Origin: Pedobacter duraquae
GTDB lineage: Bacteria; Bacteroidota; Bacteroidia; Sphingobacteriales; Sphingobacteriaceae
Direction of reading: 5' to 3'
Assembly (NCBI RefSeq): GCF_004362245.1
Contig: NZ_SNWM01000004.1
Span: 372,001-436,000, forward strand
Length of the DNA stretch: 64,000 nucleotides
A program made the translations under genes and the position numbers. The notes beneath the pieces are model-generated. The model did not search any database, was not told where the DNA came from, and worked only from the letters and a program-made list of their open reading frames with translations. Of this stretch, positions 19,176 through 28,006 are shown piece by piece (the first letter of the stretch is position 1; each line of letters opens with the position of its first letter).

Positions 19176-19508
19176 TTAGAGCTTGCTCTTGACCTTGCTG
19201 GTCTCAGGATTTTTTGGATCGTAATAAACCGTAACCGTATCTTTCACTTTCGGATCACCGGCAAGCTCCAGATCAAATCGCGTAATCTTTTCGCCCGAGG
19301 CAGTGATTATCGTAATGTTGTAGCGTGGGGGCTTGGCTCCGTACCTGCTCACACGCGCCGGCAGTTTGAAATCTACAACCGCTTTTGCAGCTACATAACC
19401 GGCAGTGTTGTCCTCATCGGCATCCTTTTCAAAATAGCTGCAACCGGTATAGATTACAGAGATGGTAATAAAAATGGCTCCCAGCCAGGTAATGACGTTG
19501 TTGCCCAT
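19176..19508 (-). CDS. Small DUF3592-like membrane protein
   Basis: A 110-residue protein with one N-terminal membrane helix (VITWLGAIFITISVIYTGC), followed by a small beta domain whose pattern (AKAVVDFKLPARVSRYG, PPRYNITIITASGEKI, DTVTVYYDPKNPETSKV) resembles DUF3592. The start at ATG 19508 is chosen because it lies one base after the stop of the upstream TPR gene; the longer upstream frame overlaps that gene. The Cys at the end of the helix could also make it a lipoprotein. It sits inside the vgrG-Rhs transcription unit, so a role in effector handling or self-protection in the envelope is possible. Confidence 0.72.
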   Translation of the reverse strand: MGNNVITWLGAIFITISVIYTGCSYFEKDADEDNTAGYVAAKAVVDFKLPARVSRYGAKPPRYNITIITASGEKITRFDLELAGDPKVKDTVTVYYDPKNPETSKVKSKL

Positions 19509-19509
19509 A

Positions 19510-20838
19510 TTAAATTGATTTTTGCATCTGTTGATATTGTTCTTCAAGCCTGGCGCTCCAGCCATTTCCCCACAAACTGTCCATTATAGGAGCATAAACA
19601 GTAAACATAATTTCGTTGGCAGCTTTGAGCATATCCCTGGCATAAAACATGGCCATGGCATTTTCTTTAAGTGCCTCCTCGCCTTCAGCACTCAGTAAAT
19701 CCCAGCCTGACTTAAAATTGTCCCAGGCCTCGTCCTTCTTGCCGCTTTGGCGCAGGGAGTTGCCCAGCATCTGATGGATTCCGACAAGCATCAAAGGTTG
19801 TGTACCGGTTCTATCCAATGAGAGACAAGTTTTGTAAACCATTGCAGCTTCTTCAAATTTGCTGCTCATGAAATATAGATTGCCCTTAGCGATATAATAC
19901 TGATAAATCTGCGTATCGGCTTTTTGCTGCGTGGCGCCTAATGTAATATTGATGGCCTGGTCTATGGCTCGGTGTGCTTCTTTTTCTTTATTGATGGAAG
20001 CATAAAAACTATACTCAAAAAACCTAACCAGCGCAGCCTGCGTAGTCCAGCCGTACTGATTGGCCAGCTTCAAACAGAAATCCCGGTAATGGCAAAGTAC
20101 TTCTTCATCGCCATAGGCAACCGATTCATTCATCTTGATCAGGCCCTGCTGAAAGCTCACCAGATCTCTTTCTTCTGCAGACTGCTTTTTCGCCTTGGTT
20201 TCTTCTAAAATCTGATCCATTGCGCCTGCGATGTCCAGATCAGGGTATAGGTATTTAAATTCTGCGCCCTTGTTTTGCTCCAGCTTTTTGTAAAACATAG
20301 AATCGCGGGATTCATACAACATCACTCTGATGTGGTTAGGAATGCCGACTTCAATTAAGTCGCCTATCCAGCCAGAAAAAGCCCTGAAGTCGCCAGCAGC
20401 AGGAATCAATGCAATAACCAGCTTTTCTGTTTGCCCATTGATATCCAATGCCACAGCAAGGCTTGTTAAATTTTCTATAAACCACTGGCTTTCTGTTGTT
20501 GTATCAGCACGCTCAGTAGGTGTCCAGTTGATCATTCCGCTATTTGCAACGAGATCTGGCTCCCCATTCCAGGCCTTGAAATACGCATCCAGGTCGGTTA
20601 AGATATTTTCAGCATAAGAGCGCTTTTCTGGATCATAAACCTGCGCCAGGTACAGCACAGTATCCGCTAAAGTCTTTTCCAGCGAAGTCTGATACATCAT
20701 GAAGCCGTTGATGGTCTTAAACTCTACAGAAGAAGCACCCACCCAGGCAAACGTAGTTACCTGTGGATGCTCCACTAATGCTGCTGTCCACATTTCCGAA
20801 AGCATCATCACCCGTTGCATAATCGCGTTATTTTCCAT
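19510..20838 (-). CDS. TPR-containing protein between VgrG and Rhs, candidate effector adaptor
   Basis: A 442-residue cytoplasmic protein without signal peptide. The first 210 residues form an unassigned alpha/beta domain (VTTFAWVGASSVEFKTINGF, LVIALIPAAGDFRAFSGWIG). Residues about 240-410 look like tetratricopeptide repeats (AIDQAINITLGATQ, YYIAKGNLYFMSSKFEEAAM, MLGNSLRQSGKKDEAWDNF). It starts 12 bases after the vgrG stop and ends one base before the DUF3592-like gene, so it belongs to the effector operon. Known T6SS adaptors (DUF4123, DUF1795/Eag, DUF2169) are absent here, so this protein occupies their position. Adaptor function is an inference from position and repeat type. Confidence 0.7.
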   Translation of the reverse strand: MENNAIMQRVMMLSEMWTAALVEHPQVTTFAWVGASSVEFKTINGFMMYQTSLEKTLADTVLYLAQVYDPEKRSYAENILTDLDAYFKAWNGEPDLVANSGMINWTPTERADTTTESQWFIENLTSLAVALDINGQTEKLVIALIPAAGDFRAFSGWIGDLIEVGIPNHIRVMLYESRDSMFYKKLEQNKGAEFKYLYPDLDIAGAMDQILEETKAKKQSAEERDLVSFQQGLIKMNESVAYGDEEVLCHYRDFCLKLANQYGWTTQAALVRFFEYSFYASINKEKEAHRAIDQAINITLGATQQKADTQIYQYYIAKGNLYFMSSKFEEAAMVYKTCLSLDRTGTQPLMLVGIHQMLGNSLRQSGKKDEAWDNFKSGWDLLSAEGEEALKENAMAMFYARDMLKAANEIMFTVYAPIMDSLWGNGWSARLEEQYQQMQKSI

Positions 20839-20850
20839 GCGCCAGCTTAC

Positions 20851-22671
20851 TTAGTTGATATGAACAATTTTTCCGCTAACAAATGTATCGGCAGTACCCT
20901 GAACGGTAACTGTACCAGCTGATGACATGGCCTCCAATGTTGTAGCGCCATCCAGACTCAGTTTTGCCTTAGCCCCAATACTAATGTCCTGCGGATCAAC
21001 AGAGAATCCAGATCCGGAGAACGCATCCCCATCTCCAGCACCCGACGCCATAGAAACCAGTTCAGAGCCCAGGGCGGTGATATTTTTTGCTTTGAGCATG
21101 ATATTACCATCTTTGTCCATCGTGATGGCACTTGCCGCGCCTTCGCCGCAAGTCAGGGTAATGCTGATCTTGGAATTCATAGAGATATTACCTTCCCCAT
21201 CTAGGATGATCACATTTTCGTCTTTATCCCTGATGGTCATGCCCCCGGCATCATCCAGCTGCACGGTATGCCCGCTTTTGGAAGTCAGGCTTTTGCTATT
21301 GTTGCTGGCGCTGCCTCCACTTCCATTTTTACCATGAAACACGGACCCCATCACCAGCGGACGGGCGATATTGCCTTCTTCAAAAGCAACCAATACCTGA
21401 TCGCCGATCTCCGGGATAAATACAAATCCGCGGTTCTTGCTTACTTTATCAGAACTTCCGGCATCGGGTGTCACCACGCGCAGCCATTCGGTCACGTCAT
21501 TGCAGCCGCATTCCCATTTAAATTTCACTTTAATACGTCCCTGTCCTTTCGGATCTGCATTGTCTATCACATCAGCAAGCTGCATATCTGGCCGGGGTTG
21601 GTAACGCGGCTTAACAGGTACCCTTTCGCTATCGGCAGTAATGGCCTGGAAAGTATGTTTATAATGTCCTACACCATCAATGTGGTGCGAGACTTCGGTA
21701 ACAAGAAAGCGCCCGAAATCTTCCACATTAAAATCATTTGCCTCACGTACACTCATGCTTATATCGGCAATACAGCCCAAACTTAGCTCTGGATTGTCAC
21801 CTACGCCAGTAATCTGTACCAGATCGGCCATGATAGCTTCCTGCTCGTATTTTACAAAAGAATCGATCTCCGATTTATTATCTGCCCGGGTTGTTAATGG
21901 CTGATTGTAAGATTTGCTAAATACCGTATTAGAGGCATCTATGGCGTGCATCCGGTCTGAAGATCCGGAGCTGCTGCCCTGTGCATCGGCGCTAAGCAAT
22001 TCATCTTCTTTAGGGTTATAGGCAAATTTCTTATATTTTAAAGGGGCTATCTTCATCCCGTATTTCACATTGCTGAGGTCGCGACCATACATCAGCTTAA
22101 CTTCCTTCAACTCATCGGGCTTTCCGAAAACAAGCTGAGTACCGTTGTAGAAGAACCATTCATGGTACTGCGCCGAAAGCCGGTTGATAAACTCAAAATC
22201 ACTTTCCCGATACTGGATCAGGTAATCTATGGGTGTTTTACGGTTTGGATTGACCTCCATACTCAGGTCGTTGGCAGGAACTTCTTTGGTAGCCTGATTA
22301 ACTATCTCCTTCAAGTCCTTCGCCAGGTACGAACCCAGGTCTGGCCCGCGGTCTATGAGGATAGTAGGACTGAATCCGCTGATGATGATATCGCCCATAA
22401 AGCCATGCTCCTGACTGATCTCCACATTGGTAACAATGCCTGAAAAGCGATTTTCAGAACCAGGAACCTTTCCAAATTCTATATTCAGGTTTTTGCCGAT
22501 AAAATCTTTGGACATGTTTAAGGAAAGTGCACCCGGCAGCTCAATCTGATCCTGGTTGAAACGAAGCTCAAAAGAATGGTGCTCGTTAAAGCGCTGCTTT
22601 AAGCTGAAGCTGGAGAACGTGGTAACAGGAGTACCTTCTATATCGATGTTGACGTTTAATTTATATTCCAT
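20851..22671 (-). CDS. vgrG: Type VI secretion VgrG spike protein
   Basis: A 606-residue spike protein. Residues 1-350 form the gp27-like hub (for example FIGKNLNIEFGKVPG, IQYRESDFEFINRLSAQYHE, the latter being the strongly conserved Vgr motif). A gp5-like OB fold follows at about 370-470 (GRIKVKFKWECG, GFVFIPEIGDQVLVAFEEG and PLVMGSVFHG). A C-terminal beta-helix of repeating short strands then carries the spike (GHTVQLDDAGGMTIRDKDEN). Its last residues (TFVSGKIVHIN) are followed by the TPR gene after 12 bases. It would trimerise on the Hcp tube and carry the PAAR-Rhs effector. No tube, sheath or baseplate genes are in the window, so this is a satellite vgrG island. Confidence 0.95.
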   Translation of the reverse strand: MEYKLNVNIDIEGTPVTTFSSFSLKQRFNEHHSFELRFNQDQIELPGALSLNMSKDFIGKNLNIEFGKVPGSENRFSGIVTNVEISQEHGFMGDIIISGFSPTILIDRGPDLGSYLAKDLKEIVNQATKEVPANDLSMEVNPNRKTPIDYLIQYRESDFEFINRLSAQYHEWFFYNGTQLVFGKPDELKEVKLMYGRDLSNVKYGMKIAPLKYKKFAYNPKEDELLSADAQGSSSGSSDRMHAIDASNTVFSKSYNQPLTTRADNKSEIDSFVKYEQEAIMADLVQITGVGDNPELSLGCIADISMSVREANDFNVEDFGRFLVTEVSHHIDGVGHYKHTFQAITADSERVPVKPRYQPRPDMQLADVIDNADPKGQGRIKVKFKWECGCNDVTEWLRVVTPDAGSSDKVSKNRGFVFIPEIGDQVLVAFEEGNIARPLVMGSVFHGKNGSGGSASNNSKSLTSKSGHTVQLDDAGGMTIRDKDENVIILDGEGNISMNSKISITLTCGEGAASAITMDKDGNIMLKAKNITALGSELVSMASGAGDGDAFSGSGFSVDPQDISIGAKAKLSLDGATTLEAMSSAGTVTVQGTADTFVSGKIVHIN

Positions 22672-22716
22672 TATTTACTTTTTGGAAAGAATGAGAAGCT
22701 GAATGAAAAACGGATA

Positions 22717-22885
22717 TCAATTGATGCTGGTTATTTGGCTGATGTCAGCCTCGCCGGAGCCTTGGGGCGATATACCTTGCTGTCAGAGCGCTGACATTGA
22801 CATCTGCAGACGTGGCTGCTGACCGCGCACACCGGACTACACTGTGTACGCTGCCCGTAAAATCTGTTCCTGCTTTGAAAGCCAT
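22717..22885 (-). CDS. Short reading frame upstream of vgrG, apparently frameshifted
   Basis: From ATG 22885 the frame reads MAFKAGTDFTGSVHSVVRCA and on to SADVNVSAL, then stops at 22745 as an arginine-rich tail. Removing one A at about 22787 would instead join the first part to QQGISPQGSGEADISQITSI N and a TGA at 22717-22719, giving a 55-residue protein of even composition. Either there is a sequencing or natural single-base insertion, or two frames are used. It lies 45 bases before vgrG on the same strand. Family unknown. Confidence 0.4.
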
Positions 22886-22994
22886 AACATTTGATTTAAG
22901 GTTTGTTAAAGAATTAACTAATTATACCCCGACAAAAAATCTGCCATTAAATACTAGTTATCAGTAGCATATAAGAATTAGGAATCAAAATTGA

Positions 22995-23015
22995 GCCCTG
23001 AGCGACGTTCAGGGC
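22995..23015 (-). terminator. Hairpin downstream of the DUF1963-like gene
   Basis: GCCCTGA (22995-23001) and TCAGGGC (23009-23015) form a perfect 7-bp stem with a 7-base loop. Read on the minus strand it is followed by TCAATTTTG, a weak T-rich tail. It could end the transcript from 23798-23202. The rest of the 22886-23201 spacer shows no gene. Confidence 0.35.
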
Positions 23016-23201
23016 GAAAAAATAGGCTGAAAAATAAATGCCGGTAGTTTTGGTCGTTTTTCGAACGCGCCATATTCGCTACATAGCATACCGATGTAGC
23101 TACAGTTTTCAGCAGGGAGATAGTGTACAGCTAATTTTATTTGTACCCATTCCCTGAGGGTTTAAACTTTCAGCTTGGGAGATTTATTTTTCTACTCCGA
23201 C

Positions 23202-23798
23202 TTAGCACTGCCACAGAAATTTCGCCGTCCTTCCCACTTTGCAGTCGAACAAATATGCAACGCCACTGCCAAAATTCATCGCTGTCTTATGGTCGGGCCC
23301 TTCTTCTAATTGGGCAACAAACCTCATACTAATTTTACAGCAGTCACATTCGGGAGTTTCTTCACCTTGTATCCAGGTTGGCTCCCCGTATAGTTGTCCT
23401 AATACTTCTCTTCTATTTCCTTCCCAGTCCGCTCTTGCCCTATCGTAATCTACAGTATTTGTTTCCACGATGTTGACACCATATTCCGTTTTTCGGAGGG
23501 CTAACTCCATATTGTCAGGTTTAAAAAACTCAAGATTTTCATCGTTGACAATAATGACCTTGTTACCGCCACCATCAGCATCCCATTCATCACACAATCC
23601 TGGGTCATTAGCACACATAAAAACCAACTCTAAACCGATGTCAGTCTTTATTTTTCCCAGATACTGCATTTCAGCATCACATGTGCGGCATCTTGGCCAT
23701 TCAAGCGTTTTGCCGATTTCTTTTACGGGAAGTCCGCCAAAACTCATTTCGTTAAGCACGTTATTTTTCGAACTGTCGTTTATCAATAGATTTATCAT
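23202..23798 (-). CDS. DUF1963 (YwqG)-like protein
   Basis: A 198-residue protein built from two similar halves. Each contains a Cys pair pattern: WPRCRTCDAEMQYLGKIK with FMCANDPGLCDEWD in the first half and PECDCCKISMRFVAQLEEG with LFDCKVGRTAKFLWQC in the second. The layout FGGLP...WP.C..CGE-like...F.C and the final AKFLWQC agree with the DUF1963 family, which lacks a proven biochemical role and is often near polymorphic toxins. The four Cys clusters could bind zinc. It lies 0.5 kb upstream of the vgrG operon on the same strand, so it may be an orphan immunity gene; this is speculative. Confidence 0.65.
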   Translation of the reverse strand: MINLLINDSSKNNVLNEMSFGGLPVKEIGKTLEWPRCRTCDAEMQYLGKIKTDIGLELVFMCANDPGLCDEWDADGGGNKVIIVNDENLEFFKPDNMELALRKTEYGVNIVETNTVDYDRARADWEGNRREVLGQLYGEPTWIQGEETPECDCCKISMRFVAQLEEGPDHKTAMNFGSGVAYLFDCKVGRTAKFLWQC

Positions 23799-24036
23799 AG
23801 AACATATATTTCTGTTGCTACTAGTGAGCTAAATTCCTGCCACGATATACACGTAATATTTTTTTTCAGGCCCATATAGTTAAATTCCAGATCATTGAAA
23901 TGAAATTTTGTATTTCCACTTGGATGTTCCTGCCTGCCCCTTCTGGAACAAAATTTAGCTGTCTTCTGGAACGTTTAGCTGGTCAATATTATCACAAACA
24001 AAACAGAGCTGGATTTTATGAAAAAGAATTGTGTTC

Positions 24037-24558
24037 TTATTGATCTACCAGCGCACTATTTTTAAATACCTTAGCCCATTTTTCAACAAACAACACGCCA
24101 AGTGCAGGTTGCTTAACGGCCACAAAATTCGAGTACAAAGCCTTTTTGCCCTGAATGATATAATAGAGCTGCGATTCGGGAATTTTACTGTTATTAAAGC
24201 CTGGTGACTCGACCCGGAACAATATCCAGGTAGAACCTGATTTAATTCCCTTCTCGATCATGGTGAGTTTAGCTTTCGGCGCGTTCTTGACTGTTTGATT
24301 ATAGGTCATTTCCATAACCTTTTCTACAGACGTGCTCCTGGACCCCATAATAGAAATCATAGTGCCCAGGATCGTCCAATTATTTATGGATTCATTTTCT
24401 GGTATCAGCTCAACCATTCGGGTATTTCCACTTTTTTGATTAGAACCTATCTTCCACTTGATGTCACCCGGCCAGGCTATTTTTAAGTTTTCCTGTGCCT
24501 GGCTAGTGTTAGTTAAACAGGTTAGGGTTAAACAGATGATAATGAGTTGCCTTTTCAT
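24037..24558 (-). CDS. Secreted hypothetical protein
   Basis: A 173-residue protein with a clear Sec signal peptide (LIIICLTLTCLTNTSQAQ, cleavage after AQA or AQ). The mature part (IAWPGDIKWKIGSNQ, MVELIPENESINNWTILGTM, WILFRVESPGFNN, QLYYIIQGKKALYSNFVA) looks like a small mixed alpha/beta periplasmic domain. The reading of LIPENESINNWTILG suggests relation to secreted proteins that sense or bind a ligand, but no named family is recognised. It is a single gene on the minus strand. Confidence 0.65.
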   Translation of the reverse strand: MKRQLIIICLTLTCLTNTSQAQENLKIAWPGDIKWKIGSNQKSGNTRMVELIPENESINNWTILGTMISIMGSRSTSVEKVMEMTYNQTVKNAPKAKLTMIEKGIKSGSTWILFRVESPGFNNSKIPESQLYYIIQGKKALYSNFVAVKQPALGVLFVEKWAKVFKNSALVDQ

Positions 24559-24828
24559 AATACTCGTGTTTTATGTAACAACAATAATGAACCTATTTAG
24601 TGTTAACTTTAGCACAAGGTATTTTGCAGTTTAAATTTGAATCTGCGAACACACCGATTTTTTTTAATATTTCATAGTATAAATTTGAGTTGACTAAGAT
24701 TTATCTACAATTTCGTGTTTTTCATTTTTAAACAACTTGTTTCTTCTTACTGAAAGTTTTGGAACACTTCTATCATTGTTTACAATTGTCGATACTTAAA
24801 TGTAGTTGAACTCCTATTTAATTATCTT

Positions 24829-26088
24829 TTATTTTATCGTTGCAAAAAAGTCAACAATCAAATTGGTCATTAGTTCTGGTTGTTCCTGGGCTAACCAATG
24901 TCCTGCACCTTCAATGATGTGAAAACTTTCCATTTTCGTGCAGGCTTGGTTTTGCATTTGCTCCAATGCGCCAACCGGTCGAAATCTCGCCCAATCGGCG
25001 ATCCCCGCGATAAAACAAGAAGGCACATCTATTGTATGACCCGAAAAAAGTTCGAGGTCAGACTTGTTCAATCCGTTAGTATTGCAACGATACCAATTCA
25101 ATCCGCCCTGGAAACCAGTGCGCTTAAACTCCTGGGTATACACATCAATTTCAATATCGGGGAGCCATTTACAGGCGGATATTTCTTGTTTAGAAGGCAT
25201 ATAGGGCGCAACTTGTTCCGGCATCGTTTTATCAAGATCTAAGACGTAATAAATTGGCTGCTTAGCGAGTTCTTCCGCCGTATCTGAAGCAAGTGGAGAA
25301 AGTCCTTTATTTTGATTCCAATCGGCACTCTTTACATGAAAATAAGCGCGCTGAAAATCATGCAGTCCCTGCTTGCAGTTCAGCATATCATCATTGGCAT
25401 TCCGTGTTGAAAAATAGGTAGTGCTGTCTTTAAGCGGATTTGGTAATATTGCGAGGGGATCTTTTACAGAACCTGTAGGTTGCAGGGCTGGTACGGATTG
25501 CGCCACAACATCAAAAGGTAAAGCTGGTACGCCGCCGAATGGACAACTTAAAATAACAAGTGACCTAAAAAAGTCTGGTCTGACGAGCGCGCAATAAGCT
25601 GCTACTGTGGCACCCACATCATGTCCTACTATAGCGTAAACAGAATCATGTCCCATAGCCATTGCCAAACCTATGGCATCGCGTGAAAGCTCATGTGTCC
25701 TGAAAGAAGCAAAATTTCCATCATAATTCCCATCCCACCCTGTTGTGCGGCCATAGCCACGCATATCCGGTGCGATTACATGGTAACCAGCAGCAGCCAA
25801 TGGTAACATTACTTTTCGCCAACTATAGGCAAGCTCTGGAAAGCCATGCAGCAGAAGCACAGCAGGGCGTTTTATGGTCTCAAAACCGGCTTCTAATACA
25901 TGTACTGTTAAACCATTTACTGCTGGTACATACCGTTCTCGTATGCCTGCCGGTAATTTTAGGTCCATTAATTGATCTTTTGTTTCCATAGGATTTGTTG
26001 TTTTTTCTGCAAATAACTCTAAAGGGTGAATCAAAATCACTCCCAAAGTAGCAAGCGTTGTATTTTTTATGAAATTTCTGCGTTCCAT
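24829..26088 (-). CDS. Exported alpha/beta hydrolase, epoxide-hydrolase-like
   Basis: A 419-residue alpha/beta hydrolase. It begins with ERRNFIKNTTLATLGVILIH, a twin-arginine-like leader, so it is probably exported folded. The fold shows the oxyanion motif HGFPE, the nucleophile elbow VGHDVGATVAA (nucleophile D rather than S, as in epoxide hydrolases and dehalogenases), and a C-terminal catalytic H in GAGHWLAQE. A lid domain lies between residues about 210 and 330. It could open epoxides or remove halogen from small organics. It is transcribed from the minus strand just downstream of an AraC regulator (60 bases), so the pair is likely one regulatory unit. Confidence 0.88.
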   Translation of the reverse strand: MERRNFIKNTTLATLGVILIHPLELFAEKTTNPMETKDQLMDLKLPAGIRERYVPAVNGLTVHVLEAGFETIKRPAVLLLHGFPELAYSWRKVMLPLAAAGYHVIAPDMRGYGRTTGWDGNYDGNFASFRTHELSRDAIGLAMAMGHDSVYAIVGHDVGATVAAYCALVRPDFFRSLVILSCPFGGVPALPFDVVAQSVPALQPTGSVKDPLAILPNPLKDSTTYFSTRNANDDMLNCKQGLHDFQRAYFHVKSADWNQNKGLSPLASDTAEELAKQPIYYVLDLDKTMPEQVAPYMPSKQEISACKWLPDIEIDVYTQEFKRTGFQGGLNWYRCNTNGLNKSDLELFSGHTIDVPSCFIAGIADWARFRPVGALEQMQNQACTKMESFHIIEGAGHWLAQEQPELMTNLIVDFFATIK

Positions 26089-26147
26089 AAAACAAAATTC
26101 ATCATTATTAAAGGCTTGTAATTAGCTTGATTATGCTTTTTGTTGAC

Positions 26148-27080
26148 TTAATTATGCCTGGACCGATGAGCGAGAGGAGTTTCGTTTGTAGAATTTTTAA
26201 AAAAACGATTGAAAGAAGCGGGGTCAGAAAAATTTAAACGATAAGCAATCTCGGAAACGGAATTTTCAGTATAAAGCAACAATGATTTAGCTTCTTGTAA
26301 TATCATTTCTTTTATTGCTTCCGACGCGGTTTTTCCTGTATTTTCTTTTACTATTCTGTTTAAATGATTAGGACTGACGGATAACATTTGCGCATAGTCG
26401 TTGACTTGCTTTTTATCAAGATAATATTGAGTTACTAATTTCTTGAAACGGTTAATCAATTTAGAACAGTCAGAAAGGAAACAATTAGCGTTAGCCATAT
26501 TTTGTCGTTCATAACTTCTTCTGGCTTCCAACAATATTAAATACACGTACATTTTGATAGCTTTATTGCGTCCCGACTTTTTATACTGCAGTTCTGTATT
26601 TATTTTCGTCACCAGCAAGAGTATATTTTCCAATTCATCATTTTCAATTTGAAATACAGGCCTACCGGAAATATCGTAGAATGGGAACTCATCTGCGATT
26701 TTGATTGAGGGAATAATATCATTTAAAAATTCAGGAGTAAAGAACATATAGTATCCAAATGCATCATCAGAAAGATTGCTCGTTGAAAAAATCTGGCTAG
26801 GGAATGTAAATGTCAAGGTGCCGGGTCTGTGGCCATATTCGTCTAAGCCCACCTGCATATTCAACGAACCGGTAACTGTGATGCCGATCCTGTAAAAAAT
26901 AGATTTTAGGGGTCCTTTCGACGGAACCATTCCATCACTAGAATAAATTTCAAATCCTTCAATAATTTTAGAATCATCAGGTATATTATTTCCAAAATCC
27001 GAGCCCGGATTATTCTGCCTGTGGATATGCCTGAAGTTCTCCAGTTTATACTTAGGAATATCTGTAAAACCATTCTTCAT
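26148..27080 (-). CDS. AraC family transcriptional regulator
   Basis: A 310-residue regulator. The N-terminal 190 residues are a cupin-like sensing domain (YGHRPGTLTFTFPSQIFSTS). The C-terminal part has the AraC helix-turn-helix pair (VNDYAQMLSVSPNHLNRIV, then SVSEIAYRLNFSDPASFNR). It lies immediately upstream of the epoxide-hydrolase-like gene on the same strand and is the likely regulator of it. It is the third of four AraC genes in this window that neighbour a detoxification-type enzyme. Confidence 0.92.
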   Translation of the reverse strand: MKNGFTDIPKYKLENFRHIHRQNNPGSDFGNNIPDDSKIIEGFEIYSSDGMVPSKGPLKSIFYRIGITVTGSLNMQVGLDEYGHRPGTLTFTFPSQIFSTSNLSDDAFGYYMFFTPEFLNDIIPSIKIADEFPFYDISGRPVFQIENDELENILLLVTKINTELQYKKSGRNKAIKMYVYLILLEARRSYERQNMANANCFLSDCSKLINRFKKLVTQYYLDKKQVNDYAQMLSVSPNHLNRIVKENTGKTASEAIKEMILQEAKSLLLYTENSVSEIAYRLNFSDPASFNRFFKNSTNETPLAHRSRHN

Positions 27081-27143
27081 TACTAGTCATTAAGTGATTA
27101 TTTATGACATTTGACACTGAAAATAGAACATGTAAATATAAGG

Positions 27144-27477
27144 TTAAATTCCTGACGATAAACAATAACAAAAAGGGCGTGCATTCGCATTACCCAACAT
27201 CAACACGTCGATTGTAGTACTTCTGTTTGCCGTATGTAAAAGTTCGATGCTAGTAACATCATCGTAACGCAAACCAACTCCTCCCTGCAACATCAAGTCC
27301 GCATTTCCTAAACTGTACTTTTTATTTATCACAGATTCGAAACCCAGAATGTTACGATCTCCTTTCTGTCTTATCTGATCACCATTTATCGGATCATTCA
27401 AAAAATAATGCGAAGTTGGAATAGAGCTCAGTGAATGATTGTTTAACTTAACACCACCTTCCAGTTGCAACGTTTTG
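27144..27477 (-). pseudogene. Internal fragment of a TonB-dependent receptor
   Basis: In the minus-strand frame that reads LQLEGGVKLNNHSLSSIP, then GDRNILGFESVINKKYSLG and GVGLRYDDVTSIELLHTANR, the text matches an internal beta-barrel stretch of a Bacteroidota TonB-dependent receptor. There is no start codon, signal peptide, plug or C-terminal barrel. After LMLGNANA the frame runs into an unrelated tail and a stop. The other end runs into the 3' end of the gene at 27448-27762. It is a relic about 110 codons long. Confidence 0.7.
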
Positions 27478-27762
27478 ATAGAAAAAATCTAAATCTTTTT
27501 GATCAATATATTTTTTATCATGCAACAGGTTAAGTATCTCTTCAGCTATTTCATGGTCTTCCGCACATCCGGTATTTTCAGCCAGTAGCAAAAGAACCTG
27601 CCGGACAACTTCCTTATCAGTATATTGATTGATGATCAATTGCTGCAGTTTTTGTTTTATTACTTTATTGTCCAAATAATCACCGGTCTCATTGTCAAAT
27701 GACATTTCGTAATACCGACCGAGTTCCTGTTTTATGCTTTCTATGTTTTTTAATGCTTTCAT
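27448..27762 (-). CDS. Hypothetical helical protein, probably 3'-truncated
   Basis: A protein of 104 residues from ATG 27762 (three more from an upstream ATG at 27771). It is mostly helical and charged (NIESIKQELGRYYEMSFDN, LQQLIINQYTDKEVVRQVLL, EIAEEILNLLHDKKYID). Its last residues (VATGRWC) are read out of frame from the TonB-receptor fragment, so the original C-terminus has been lost at a junction near 27477. Family unknown. Confidence 0.5.
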   Translation of the reverse strand: MKALKNIESIKQELGRYYEMSFDNETGDYLDNKVIKQKLQQLIINQYTDKEVVRQVLLLLAENTGCAEDHEIAEEILNLLHDKKYIDQKDLDFFYQNVATGRWC

Positions 27763-28006
27763 ATCATTCATAGGGTTAATGCTGTTTTTAGAGCTTATAC
27801 TTAGTCAACAAGTACTCGAAAGTATATTCGGCTGCTAGTCAGGTATAAAGCTTGTCTTAAGCTTTGCGCTATTAAACCTGACCCAATATGAAGATAATAA
27901 TAAATTCTGTTGAAAATAACAACAGCACGTGGGTAGTCCATCAAAAGAGATCAGGCAAACTACAGTAATACAACCTCTTAATCATTCTCAGTGTTTAAAT
28001 CAAACA

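Noticed and set aside
23939..23985. Short direct repeat TTCTGGAAC ... TTTAGCTG
   Set aside because: Two short imperfect copies without context; not distinguishable from chance or a small slippage.
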